NCBI RefSeq assembly: GCF_003171515.1
Contig: NC_089393.1
Location: 2,604,001 to 2,668,000 of the forward strand
DNA length: 64,000 nt
Direction of reading: 5' to 3'
Origin: Pyrenophora tritici-repentis
Taxonomy: Eukaryota; Ascomycota; Dothideomycetes; Pleosporales; Pleosporaceae
Shown here: one piece after another, positions 8,939 to 16,857 of the stretch
How the letters are laid out: each line of letters starts with the position of its first letter
Position numbering within the stretch: position 1 is the stretch's first letter
The notes under the pieces: generated by a model
The model's database searches: none
Told to the model about the DNA's origin: nothing
The model's input: only the letters and a program-made list of their open reading frames with translations
Position numbers and translations under genes: made by a program

Positions 8939-11077
8939 ATGGATAGCGATCCCTTTGTACTGGACGTTAGACTTAATGGAACTGACTTTGTCACTGGACT
9001 TGTTGACTCAGGTTGCCTTTGCTATTCCGCCATCAATGAACAACTCTTTCGATCTCTGAGACTGCCATCAATCAAGATAGCCCCGCGTCAGCTGGAGGAA
9101 GCAGCTGGGAAGAACGCAGAACCAAGTACTGTCCTAGATACAGTTACTTACGCCTCGATAGACATAGACGGCCACCAGCAGAAACGCGTCTTCTTCTACG
9201 TTGTACCTGGCCTAACTTACGACGTGATCCTAGGAAAGCCCTGGTTAGAAGATGCCGACGTCACAATTTCGGCCAAACAAGGCTGCCTAGATATCGGCGC
9301 GTCAAACATCCGCGCATGGAACCACAAGAAAGCGTCATACAAGCCACCACTAATGAAGGCTACTCAGGTGATGGCTTCCGCATTCATGGCGGAGGTGAGA
9401 AGAAGCCGTAGGAAGAACAAAGGAGACGGTATTGCGCTCGACACTGGACTGTTCGCTGTTTCCATCGCCGACATTGAGAAAGCTTTGAAACCGCGCAAAC
9501 GATCCGATCCAAAGACGAAGCTCCCACCCCAGTACCACCAATGGCTGAAGGCTTTCGACCATTTCCTAGCTGAGAAACTTCCCCCGCATCGTAAAGGCGT
9601 TGATCTCCACATTGAGATTGAAAAGGATCAAGACGGAAACGAGAAGACCATTCCATGGGGTCCGCTCTACGGCATGAGCCGAGAAGAGTTACTAGTGCTT
9701 AGGAAAACTCTCACCGAGCTGTTAGACAAGGATTTTATCCGCGCAAGTAACTCTCCCGCAGCTGCACCCGTCCTGATGGTCAAAAAGCCAGGAGGGGGCA
9801 TCCGATTTTGCGTTGACTACCGAGGCTTGAACAACATCACCAGGAAGGACCGTTACCCTCTGCCTCTATTCACAGAAACACTGAGAAATGTAGCTAAAGC
9901 TAAATGGTTCACAAAACTTGACGTTATCGCAGCCTTCCACAAGATCCGTGTGGCCAAAGGAGAAGAATGGAAGACAGCTTTCCGAACAAGATACGGCCTA
10001 TTCGAATGGCGGGTTGCTCCCTTCGGACTAACAGGAGCACCAGCCGCATTTCAACGCTACGTAAATGGTGTTCTACAGGATTACCTTGACGACTTTGTTT
10101 CAGCCTACGTTGACGACATCTTAATCTACTCGTCAGGATCGCTTCAGGATCACAGAGAGAAGGTTGGAAAGGTTCTTCAACGCCTTATAGACGCTGGACT
10201 GCAGACTGATATCGACAAGTGCGAGTTCGAGACTAAACGAGTCAAATACCTCGGGTACATTGTGGAAGCAGAAGTGGGCATTCGAGTTGATCCTGAAAAG
10301 ATTATCGCAATCCGCGAATGGGCTACACCAACGTCAGTTAAGGCTATCCGAGCATTTATTGGTTTTGCCAACTTTTACCGAGTTTTTATACCAAACTTCT
10401 CGGACATTGCTGAACCGCTTATCAACCTAACTAAGAAAGAGATGGTTTTTCATTGGGACGAGGCTTGCAATCAAGCATTTGAAACGATTAAGGAACTTCT
10501 CATTACAGCACCAATACTCGGCCATTTTGATCCAGAGAAGGACACCTTGGTAGAAGCCGACTCCTCAGGACATGCAACTGGCGGCCTATTGCTGCAGAAG
10601 GACAAGAACAACAACTGGCAACCCGTTGCCTACTACTCAAAGAAGCACTCACCAACAGAGGCCAATTATCCAATTCATGACAAGGAGCTTCTAGCTATTG
10701 TTCGTTGCTTAGAAGCATGGGCTCCTGAACTACGTATGGTTAGGAAGTTCACAGTTCTGACGGACCACAAGAACCTTCAATACTTCTACCGCGAACGACA
10801 GCTGTCTGAAAGACAAGTACGTTGGTCAGAGTTTCTCTCACGATTCGACTTCTCCCTGGAATGGAAACCTGGAAAGACTATGGGAAAACCTGACGCCCTG
10901 TCACGACGAGAACAAGACCTACCCGCCAACTATGACGATGAACGAATACGGTCTCGATTTATCCGTCTTTTCCAGAGCAAGCACTTGCAGAGTGTTCAAA
11001 TCCAGTCCCTGTCGTCCGAGGAGATTGACTTCACAGTAGACTCCGCAACAATCAATTCAATCCGGTCACTCTCCTAG
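8939..11077 (+). CDS. Pol (protease, reverse transcriptase, RNase H), interrupted by MITE
   Basis: The ORF opens at an ATG at 8939 but is in frame with gag through a 16-codon open spacer. The retropepsin motif LVDSGC is near residue 20. The RT core has VKKPGGGIRFCVDYRGLNNI, KLDVIAAFHKIRV and the catalytic AYVDDILIYS. RNase H has VEADSSGHATGG and LTDHKNLQYF. The native sequence runs to 11036; codons after that come from the MITE and end at a stop at 11077. The pol linker and integrase resume beyond the inserts in the same frame. As it stands this copy cannot make full-length pol. Confidence 0.93.
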   Translation: MDSDPFVLDVRLNGTDFVTGLVDSGCLCYSAINEQLFRSLRLPSIKIAPRQLEEAAGKNAEPSTVLDTVTYASIDIDGHQQKRVFFYVVPGLTYDVILGKPWLEDADVTISAKQGCLDIGASNIRAWNHKKASYKPPLMKATQVMASAFMAEVRRSRRKNKGDGIALDTGLFAVSIADIEKALKPRKRSDPKTKLPPQYHQWLKAFDHFLAEKLPPHRKGVDLHIEIEKDQDGNEKTIPWGPLYGMSREELLVLRKTLTELLDKDFIRASNSPAAAPVLMVKKPGGGIRFCVDYRGLNNITRKDRYPLPLFTETLRNVAKAKWFTKLDVIAAFHKIRVAKGEEWKTAFRTRYGLFEWRVAPFGLTGAPAAFQRYVNGVLQDYLDDFVSAYVDDILIYSSGSLQDHREKVGKVLQRLIDAGLQTDIDKCEFETKRVKYLGYIVEAEVGIRVDPEKIIAIREWATPTSVKAIRAFIGFANFYRVFIPNFSDIAEPLINLTKKEMVFHWDEACNQAFETIKELLITAPILGHFDPEKDTLVEADSSGHATGGLLLQKDKNNNWQPVAYYSKKHSPTEANYPIHDKELLAIVRCLEAWAPELRMVRKFTVLTDHKNLQYFYRERQLSERQVRWSEFLSRFDFSLEWKPGKTMGKPDALSRREQDLPANYDDERIRSRFIRLFQSKHLQSVQIQSLSSEEIDFTVDSATINSIRSLS

Positions 11078-11198
11078 ACCCACTTACCTATCTAGGTAGG
11101 GCTTAAACTCCTATAGGTAACTACTAGGCTTAAAGCGGTAATCAATCAATCCAATCTGAACCTTCTAGGACCCACTTAATTGATTGTTGCGGACTGTG
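11037..11198 (+). mobile_element. hAT-type MITE copy 1 (162 bp)
   Basis: Terminal inverted repeats are TAGACTCCGCAACAATCAATT and CACAGTCCGCAACAATCAATT read inward, close to the hAT YAGNG-type end. The target duplication CTTCACAG is 8 bp (11029-11036 and 11199-11206). There is no coding capacity; it was presumably mobilised by a hAT transposase elsewhere. Confidence 0.93.
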
Positions 11199-11438
11199 CT
11201 TCACAGAAGAGATACGCATGTTTGAGGACCAGGACATGCAAAATCTCTGGCACCGAAGCCGCCAAGAGGATGAGCTTTATCAGGAGCTCACTACGCTGGT
11301 AGCAAACAAGGAGCGGAACCTCCCTACCAAACTTCAGAAGGAGAAGTCAGTGAGTATAGCAGAATGCACCCTGGACGAGAGAGGCCTGTTGCGATTTCGA
11401 GACCGGATATGGATCCCTGACTGCGAACCACTTCGCAC

Positions 11439-11600
11439 TAGACTCCGCAACAATCAATTCAATCCGGTCACTCTCCTAGACCCACTTACCTATCTAGGTA
11501 GGGCTTAAACTCCTATAGGTAACTACTAGGCTTAAAGCGGTAATCAATCAATCCAATCTGAACCTTCTAGGACCCACTTAATTGATTGTTGCGGACTGTG
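11439..11600 (+). mobile_element. hAT-type MITE copy 2 (recombinant flanks)
   Basis: It is identical to copy 1. The left flank is CTTCGCAC and the right flank CTTCACAG, a hybrid junction showing that this copy is a recombination product, not an insertion. Confidence 0.93.
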
Positions 11601-11840
11601 CTTCACAGAAGAGATACGCATGTTTGAGGACCAGGACATGCAAAATCTCTGGCACCGAAGCCGCCAAGAGGATGAGCTTTATCAGGAGCTCACTACGCTG
11701 GTAGCAAACAAGGAGCGGAACCTCCCTACCAAACTTCAGAAGGAGAAGTCAGTGAGTATAGCAGAATGCACCCTGGACGAGAGAGGCCTGTTGCGATTTC
11801 GAGACCGGATATGGATCCCTGACTGCGAACCACTTCGCAC

Positions 11841-12002
11841 TAGACTCCGCAACAATCAATTCAATCCGGTCACTCTCCTAGACCCACTTACCTATCTAGG
11901 TAGGGCTTAAACTCCTATAGGTAACTACTAGGCTTAAAGCGGTAATCAATCAATCCAATCTGAACCTTCTAGGACCCACTTAATTGATTGTTGCGGACTG
12001 TG
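11841..12002 (+). mobile_element. hAT-type MITE copy 3 (recombinant flanks)
   Basis: It has the same sequence and the same hybrid flanks (CTTCGCAC / CTTCACAG) as copy 2. Confidence 0.93.
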
Positions 12003-12242
12003 CTTCACAGAAGAGATACGCATGTTTGAGGACCAGGACATGCAAAATCTCTGGCACCGAAGCCGCCAAGAGGATGAGCTTTATCAGGAGCTCACTACGC
12101 TGGTAGCAAACAAGGAGCGGAACCTCCCTACCAAACTTCAGAAGGAGAAGTCAGTGAGTATAGCAGAATGCACCCTGGACGAGAGAGGCCTGTTGCGATT
12201 TCGAGACCGGATATGGATCCCTGACTGCGAACCACTTCGCAC

Positions 12243-12404
12243 TAGACTCCGCAACAATCAATTCAATCCGGTCACTCTCCTAGACCCACTTACCTATCTA
12301 GGTAGGGCTTAAACTCCTATAGGTAACTACTAGGCTTAAAGCGGTAATCAATCAATCCAATCTGAACCTTCTAGGACCCACTTAATTGATTGTTGCGGAC
12401 TGTG
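12243..12404 (+). mobile_element. hAT-type MITE copy 4
   Basis: It is identical to the others. The intact 8-bp duplication CTTCGCAC (12235-12242 and 12405-12412) marks the second original insertion site in pol. Confidence 0.93.
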
Positions 12405-13718
12405 CTTCGCACACGAATTATTCAAAATATTCACGACTCGCATATCACCGGCCATCCTGGACGAGATCTTACCTACTCAATCTTATCAAGGCAGTTCTTC
12501 TGGTCAGGTGTAGCAAGCGACGTGCGACGCTTTGTCCGTAACTGCGAGATTTGCGGGAGGAATACGATATGGAGAGAGACAAAGAAGGGCCTCCTTAAAC
12601 CGCTACCGATCCCAGAACGTATATGGGGAGAACTTTCAATCGATTTTATTACGGACTTGCCGCCATCTGGACGCGATGACGCAACGAACTGCATGGTGGT
12701 CACTGATCGGCTGACAAAGGGAGTTGAACTGGAAGGCATGCACGATATCTCGGCAGAAGCAGTAGCACAACGGCTTTTAGAACGGCATTACCCTATTCAT
12801 GGTATTCCAACGGCAATTACGAGCGATAGAGGACCACAATTCGTCAGCGATCTTTGGAGGCATTTCTGTAAACTCCTCAGCGTTGAGCAACGCCTGTCGA
12901 CTGCCTATCATCCGCAAACCGATGGTGCAACAGAGCGAATGAACCAAGAGATTGAGAAGATGATTCGAATCTGGGCCACCTACACGCAAGAAAATTGGCT
13001 AGCACTTTTACCTATCGTTATGGGAGCAATCAACAATCGCGAGGCCTCATCTACTGGCCTAAGCCCCTTCTATTTTATGCACGGATATCACAATGAACCC
13101 ATTCAGCTGGTAGAGGATCGAACTATTCAGGACCGACCAAAGAGAGACGGCGAAGCACTGGCAGAAGGCTTCCTTAAAAGACTCCAAGACGCAACAGAGT
13201 GGGCCCAAGCTGCGATCGCGATAACACAAGAGAAACAGCAACATCAAGCTAACAAGACAAGAACAGCAGCGCCCCAATACAAGGAGGGAGACTGGGTGTT
13301 TTTGAACCTTAGAAACGTGAAGACAACACGACCTTCCAAGAAGCTAGACTGGTTGCATGGAAAGTACAAAGTCTTGAGGCAGGTCAACTCCCACTCTTAT
13401 CAACTTGACGTTCCGGGGAAGATCCATCCTGTCTTCCACGTAGACCTGCTTCGCTACGCGCCTGACGACTCTTTCCCATCGCAGAAAGTTGGAGACACTC
13501 AGCCAGGGCCTATACTTATAGATGGAGACGAGTTATGGCTGGTTGAACGTATTTTGGGCGAACGGACAATAGGGCAAGGAGGGAAAGGAATCAAGGAGGC
13601 ATATGTGAAGTGGGTGGACTATACTGAACCGACATGGGAACCAGTGAGCAACGTACTAAAGACTGACGCTTGGAAGAAATGGAAAAAACTACACGCTAAA
13701 GGGAAAGGAGGGGGGTAA
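12405..13718 (+). CDS. Pol 3' part: integrase with C-terminal chromodomain
   Basis: This is the pol continuation after the last MITE. The integrase HHCC zinc domain is HDSHITGHPGR...CEICGR. The DDE core has SIDFITDLPP, AITSDRGPQFVSDLW and AYHPQTDGATERMNQE. A GPY/F-like region follows, then a C-terminal chromodomain with LVERILGERT...YVKWVDYTEPTWEPVSNV, which in chromoviruses directs integration to particular chromatin. The TAA stop (13716-13718) abuts the 3' LTR exactly. No native start exists; this part would be made as the end of a gag-pol product. Confidence 0.93.
   Translation, partial: LRTRIIQNIHDSHITGHPGRDLTYSILSRQFFWSGVASDVRRFVRNCEICGRNTIWRETKKGLLKPLPIPERIWGELSIDFITDLPPSGRDDATNCMVVTDRLTKGVELEGMHDISAEAVAQRLLERHYPIHGIPTAITSDRGPQFVSDLWRHFCKLLSVEQRLSTAYHPQTDGATERMNQEIEKMIRIWATYTQENWLALLPIVMGAINNREASSTGLSPFYFMHGYHNEPIQLVEDRTIQDRPKRDGEALAEGFLKRLQDATEWAQAAIAITQEKQQHQANKTRTAAPQYKEGDWVFLNLRNVKTTRPSKKLDWLHGKYKVLRQVNSHSYQLDVPGKIHPVFHVDLLRYAPDDSFPSQKVGDTQPGPILIDGDELWLVERILGERTIGQGGKGIKEAYVKWVDYTEPTWEPVSNVLKTDAWKKWKKLHAKGKGGG
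13700..13715 (+). promoter_or_regulatory. Polypurine tract
   Basis: The run AGGGAAAGGAGGGGGG lies just before the integrase stop and the 3' LTR. This is the expected place for second-strand priming. Confidence 0.8.
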
Positions 13719-13906
13719 TGTAACGGGCTGAGCCCTAAGTCACATGACTAGGCTGCGAGCCTAGTCGCTTCCCCGACAACGAGAGGGCCGTGCGCCAACC
13801 CAAACAAAGCGGGCTCGCCGCTCGCGTCTTACCTTCTTTCTTCATCTTGACTGTAAATAGCATCTGGACTAGGTAGCTGGAATACAGTCCCTACAGACCG
13901 TTCACA
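13719..13906 (+). repeat. 3' LTR (188 bp)
   Basis: It is identical to the 5' LTR at 7378-7565 and is followed by the duplicated target CCTAC. Confidence 0.95.
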
Positions 13907-14152
13907 CCTACCAAGACCGTGGTCATCAAGAGCGCGTGGTTTCCAGCAGAGATGCGGTGTGCGCATGTACAGCAGAGCAAGGAGTGCCAACAGGGATGCT
14001 ATTTTTTGGAGAAGGGAGGCAAAGTGGCGAGGTGGTTTTGCAAAAGAGTTAGTTGTGAGGGACATGTTTATTGCGGAAGAGTGCAAAATGATAAGCAGGA
14101 AAGGAGCTGCTTCGGGAAAGAGGGAGCAAGAATGGTATGTGTAATAAAATAG

Positions 14153-15597
14153 TCCGTCAGTTCGTAAACAACACCGAAGGAAGCAGCTTTAGCTCTAAAT
14201 TGATGGTCTGCTTATTCACCCGAACCCTGCGGCCAGCAGACTCCGCAACAAACAAACAAATCAAACATAGGTAGTATTGAGAAGCTGACACTATTAGTAG
14301 TAGTATGACTACCTAATAGAGCGCTCTCTAAGGCACAACGGTAGTGGTGGTACAGATTCGTATTGTATTGACTAAGGAGCTATTCACACGTTCGTAGATC
14401 CGTGTTGCGTGCAGCTGCGTCCAAGCTCCCCGCTAGGACCCACCTGCACGTGTCACCAATCATGTGACTACTCCTCCGCTTGATACCACCAAGTCACTTA
14501 CGGACTGTATTCTCAACAATAATAATAATAACAGTTCATTTGAGGGGGTGCCAAGGCTCTCTCGGCTCTGATTGGCTGTTCCCATTGCCCCTCATTATGG
14601 CCTCTGACTTCTGTGCACCCTTCTATTTGACAAAATATTCCATCTAGGTGGAAATACTGAGACTTCTGGCAAAAAAAAAAAGCAAAAACATACAACAGCG
14701 GGGATTCGCTAGTGGTCACCCACCTAACTACTAATCCGCCGGTACACTGCTTATATATGGCTGAGCGGACGGGAAGCCTAGTTCTCAGTGTCCTGTGGTC
14801 GTATGTGAAGGAAATTAAGCTTTAATTTAATATAATGTGTTTAAGAAGCGATTCGGTAATCGAACACTAACTTTTCGAGATAACAAAAAGGACTTGGATT
14901 ACCCTTTTTTCATCTCAATTCCATTGAAATGCCTTCCTAGAATCAGTTTCCAACGTCTGCTTTTGCGTGCAGGCGTTGTGGCGGGCGCGCTGGCCGCTGC
15001 AACTTTGACAGAGTTGTTACCTGGCCTTAGTTGAGAGAAATCTCTGCAAGTGGCCCGTGCGCCAACTGATTTTAGATGTTCGATCGAAGTGTTACGATTG
15101 CAAGGAGAAGGACAAGCAACAACGGCAGGACAACGTTGAAGGCGGGGCACAGCGGGTAAGCTTGTGCCGCGCAGTCACGTGACCTGCCCTCCAACCTTGG
15201 CATGACCGCCATGGAGGGCATGACCTCCACGGAGGGTGCGACCTCCATGGAGGGAAAGGCCACAATGGAGGGCACGCTTATTATATAACAGTAGGCAATG
15301 AGCCCTTACGGTTCATTGTGTTCAACTTCGAAATCTAAGGATTAGTACTTGATTCTCAACTCCCCGTATATTACATCGATCTACCAATCGTGCTATACAA
15401 CCTCGTGTCCATCGCATCACTCCATCCCCGAGAACCAACCCAAGATCATCTTCGGACGACCTTCACACGAAGGCACCCTCTACGAAACCGACAGAGCAAC
15501 GGCTCTTCCTTAGGTATATAGCTCTATTGCTGCAAAGTAATAGGCCTATATATCTAGATGCTACCCATACCCGAACGCCCTAAACCAACTCGATATA
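14153..15597. other. Repeat-rich non-coding stretch
   Basis: No supportable gene is present. The ends of 14237-14509 (CAGACTCCGCAACA... and ...TTACGGACTGTA) resemble the nearby hAT MITE termini, but no target duplication was found. A four-unit 18-bp repeat is at 15201-15272. A 30-bp unit (15573-15602) recurs at 15919-15948. Confidence 0.5.
15201..15272 (+). repeat. Four 18-bp tandem repeats with palindromic core
   Basis: There are four imperfect units of the form NNNGACCTCCATGGAGGG. The CCTCCATGGAGG core is self-complementary. They lie just upstream of the TATATAA at 15281, so they could be promoter-proximal sites of a lost element. Confidence 0.8.
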
Positions 15598-16380
15598 CCG
15601 ACCCCATATACCGAACCGCTCCAGCACCTGCTGTCACCAGCACACTCACGAGCAAAACAACGACCAGGCACTAGATGTGTAGATCTATCATTTTGTAGTT
15701 GTGATGGATCTAGACTCCGCAACAATCAATTCAATCCGGTCACTCTCCTAGACCCACTTACCTATCTAGGTAGGGCTTAAACTCCTATAGGTAACTACTA
15801 GGCTTAAAGCGGTAATCAATCAATCCAATCTGAACCTTCTAGGACCCACTTAATTGATTGTTGCGGACTGTGGATGGATCGCTATATACAGACGCCTACA
15901 ACAAACACCCTCTCTACCGAACGCCCTAAACCGACTCGATATACCGACTGTCACGGTAACCACCGTGGTCCCCTTGACACTCCTGCCTCTGACCCATGCG
16001 CTCCTGCTCTTAACCCGTACGCTCCTATCGCAATAGCGCAATGTACTATCCTCGACAGTATGCGACTGCCTCAACATCTGTATGACGTCACACAAGCTTC
16101 CTTCCGCTATATATCTTTCTCTAGTAGAACTCTCCACTTCTTTTCTTCACGCAACGTCTTGTATTTACACTTGAGTACTGTACGTAGCACACAAATCAAA
16201 CTTCTTCATAAGTTCTGAGATTACTGCTCGTTACCTCTCGTGACACCGACCCACTATACCGAACCGCTCCAGCACCTGCTGTCACCAGCACACTCACGAG
16301 CAAAACATTGACTAGGCAAGATGTATAGATCTATTATGGTTGTAATAAATCCCTATATACAGACGCCTACACTAAACACC
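15598..16380 (+). repeat. Direct repeat pair, one copy interrupted by a MITE
   Basis: The stretch 15598-15710 plus 15881-15909 and the stretch 16246-16380 are about 135-bp direct copies (shared ATACCGAACCGCTCCAGCAC and further sequence), differing mostly by transitions. The first copy is split by the MITE at 15711-15872; the second serves as an internal empty site. The parent element is unknown. Confidence 0.8.
15711..15872 (+). mobile_element. hAT-type MITE copy 5 (162 bp)
   Basis: It is identical to the four copies in the retroelement but is an independent insertion with its own 8-bp duplication GATGGATC (15703-15710 and 15873-15880). This copy fixes the element boundaries. Confidence 0.95.
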
Positions 16381-16503
16381 AATATTTTCTGTTGAATAAC
16401 AAAAAGGCCGACCTTCTTGCTACAATAGCTTGAAGGTATAACGTACCTCACAGGTTGGCCGGCCACTTTTGCCAAGCCCACACCAAACTTTATCTATCAC
16501 ACA

Positions 16504-16662
16504 ATGCCTCAACAACAACACTAGATAGACTCTTCTAATGAACGTCAGATACAGATTGCTCTTTAGGCTCTTAAACAAGACGCGACACTCTCTTTGCGAC
16601 GCGCTGCAGCTATCTATAACGTCTCTTATAGAACACTAAGCGATCGACGCGCCAGACGGCCT
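16504..16662 (+). pseudogene. N-terminal remnant of a pogo/Psq-type transposase
   Basis: One frame from the ATG at 16504 reads a helix-turn-helix Psq-like start (IQIAL*ALKQDATLSLRRAA then IYNVSYRTLSDRRARRP), typical of pogo/Tc5-like fungal transposases. It has two in-frame TAG codons (16522, 16564) that would be CAG before C-to-T change, as RIP produces. The frame runs into the LTR at 16663, so the second retroelement cut it. No clear continuation was found beyond 23676. Confidence 0.55.
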
Positions 16663-16838
16663 TGTTAGGGTCTCACAGGATCAGATATTTAAAACTGTGT
16701 TGAATTACAAAGTTTTTGCAGTACCGAGTTTCTAAGAAACTTCGGTAGAATTAAATACATGTGTGGGGCAGCGGGGCCTCGGCACCCGAGGCGCCGGCGT
16801 GGTCCGTGCTCAGAACACCAAGGTTCCAAACCATGACA
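16663..16838 (-). repeat. 3' LTR (176 bp) of the minus-strand element
   Basis: On the plus strand it reads TGTTAGGG...CATGACA. As read by eye it is identical to 23501-23676. Confidence 0.93.
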
Positions 16839-16850
16839 CGTCCCCCCTCC
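16839..16850 (-). promoter_or_regulatory. Polypurine tract of the minus-strand element
   Basis: On the minus strand GGAGGGGGGACG directly precedes the 3' LTR. Confidence 0.75.
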
Positions 16851-16857
16851 AAAATGC

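Larger units (their letters stand above)
11207..12242 (+). pseudogene. Three identical copies of the RNase H-integrase linker of pol
   Basis: Segments 11207-11438, 11609-11840 and 12011-12242 each encode the same stretch (MFEDQDMQNLWHR... through LRFRDRIWIPDCEPLR) in the pol frame. One copy belongs to the native element; the other two arose by amplification. Each runs into a MITE and stops at its internal TAA. Confidence 0.93.
11037..12404 (+). repeat. 402-bp tandem amplification (MITE + pol segment)
   Basis: The array is MITE, segment, MITE, segment, MITE, segment, MITE. The MITEs are at 11037-11198, 11439-11600, 11841-12002 and 12243-12404, with an exact 402-bp period. Flanking 8-mers are, in order, CTTCACAG/CTTCACAG, CTTCGCAC/CTTCACAG, CTTCGCAC/CTTCACAG and CTTCGCAC/CTTCGCAC. 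The outer junctions match two independent insertions with intact 8-bp target duplications. The two inner MITEs join mismatched duplications, as expected from unequal crossing-over between MITE copies. All units look identical, so the amplification is very recent, or it could be an assembly artefact. Confidence 0.95.
7378..13906 (+). mobile_element. Ty3/gypsy chromodomain LTR retrotransposon, young copy carrying nested MITEs
   Basis: Identical 188-bp LTRs (TG...CA) and a perfect 5-bp target duplication CCTAC define the ends. The order is LTR, self-primer site, 9-bp leader repeats, gag, stop, protease-RT-RNase H, integrase with C-terminal chromodomain, polypurine tract, LTR. This is the order of chromoviruses of the Tf1/sushi type. 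The only disruption is at 11037-12404, where two MITE insertions and a later tandem amplification interrupt pol. Without these (1,144 bp) the element would be about 5.4 kb with continuous gag-pol frames. LTR identity indicates recent insertion. Confidence 0.95.
7148..14152 (+). pseudogene. Small Cys-rich host ORF split by an LTR retrotransposon
   Basis: The 5' part, 7148-7377, begins with an ATG. The 3' part, 13912-14152, ends in TAG. The retroelement 7378-13906 lies between them and duplicated the target CCTAC (7373-7377 and 13907-13911). If the element and one CCTAC copy are ignored the frame runs straight through, predicting a 156-residue protein. The N-terminal half is Pro- and acid-rich. 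The C-terminal half has eight cysteines plus histidines (for example CQQGCYF and SCEGHVYC), which could be metal-binding or disulfide-bonded. No signal peptide is evident. I do not recognise the family. With the element present the first part reads into the LTR and stops after four more residues, so the gene is probably dead in this strain. Confidence 0.5.

Noticed and set aside
11037..12404. Regular repeats that could suggest a CRISPR array
   Set aside because: Units are 402 bp, all identical including the spacers, and consist of a MITE plus retroelement pol sequence in a eukaryotic genome.
14237..14509. Possible related hAT MITE with ends like CAGACTCCGCAACA and TTACGGACTGTA
   Set aside because: The ends are similar but the 8-base flanks do not match and internal sequence is unrelated; kept only as a note in the non-coding stretch.
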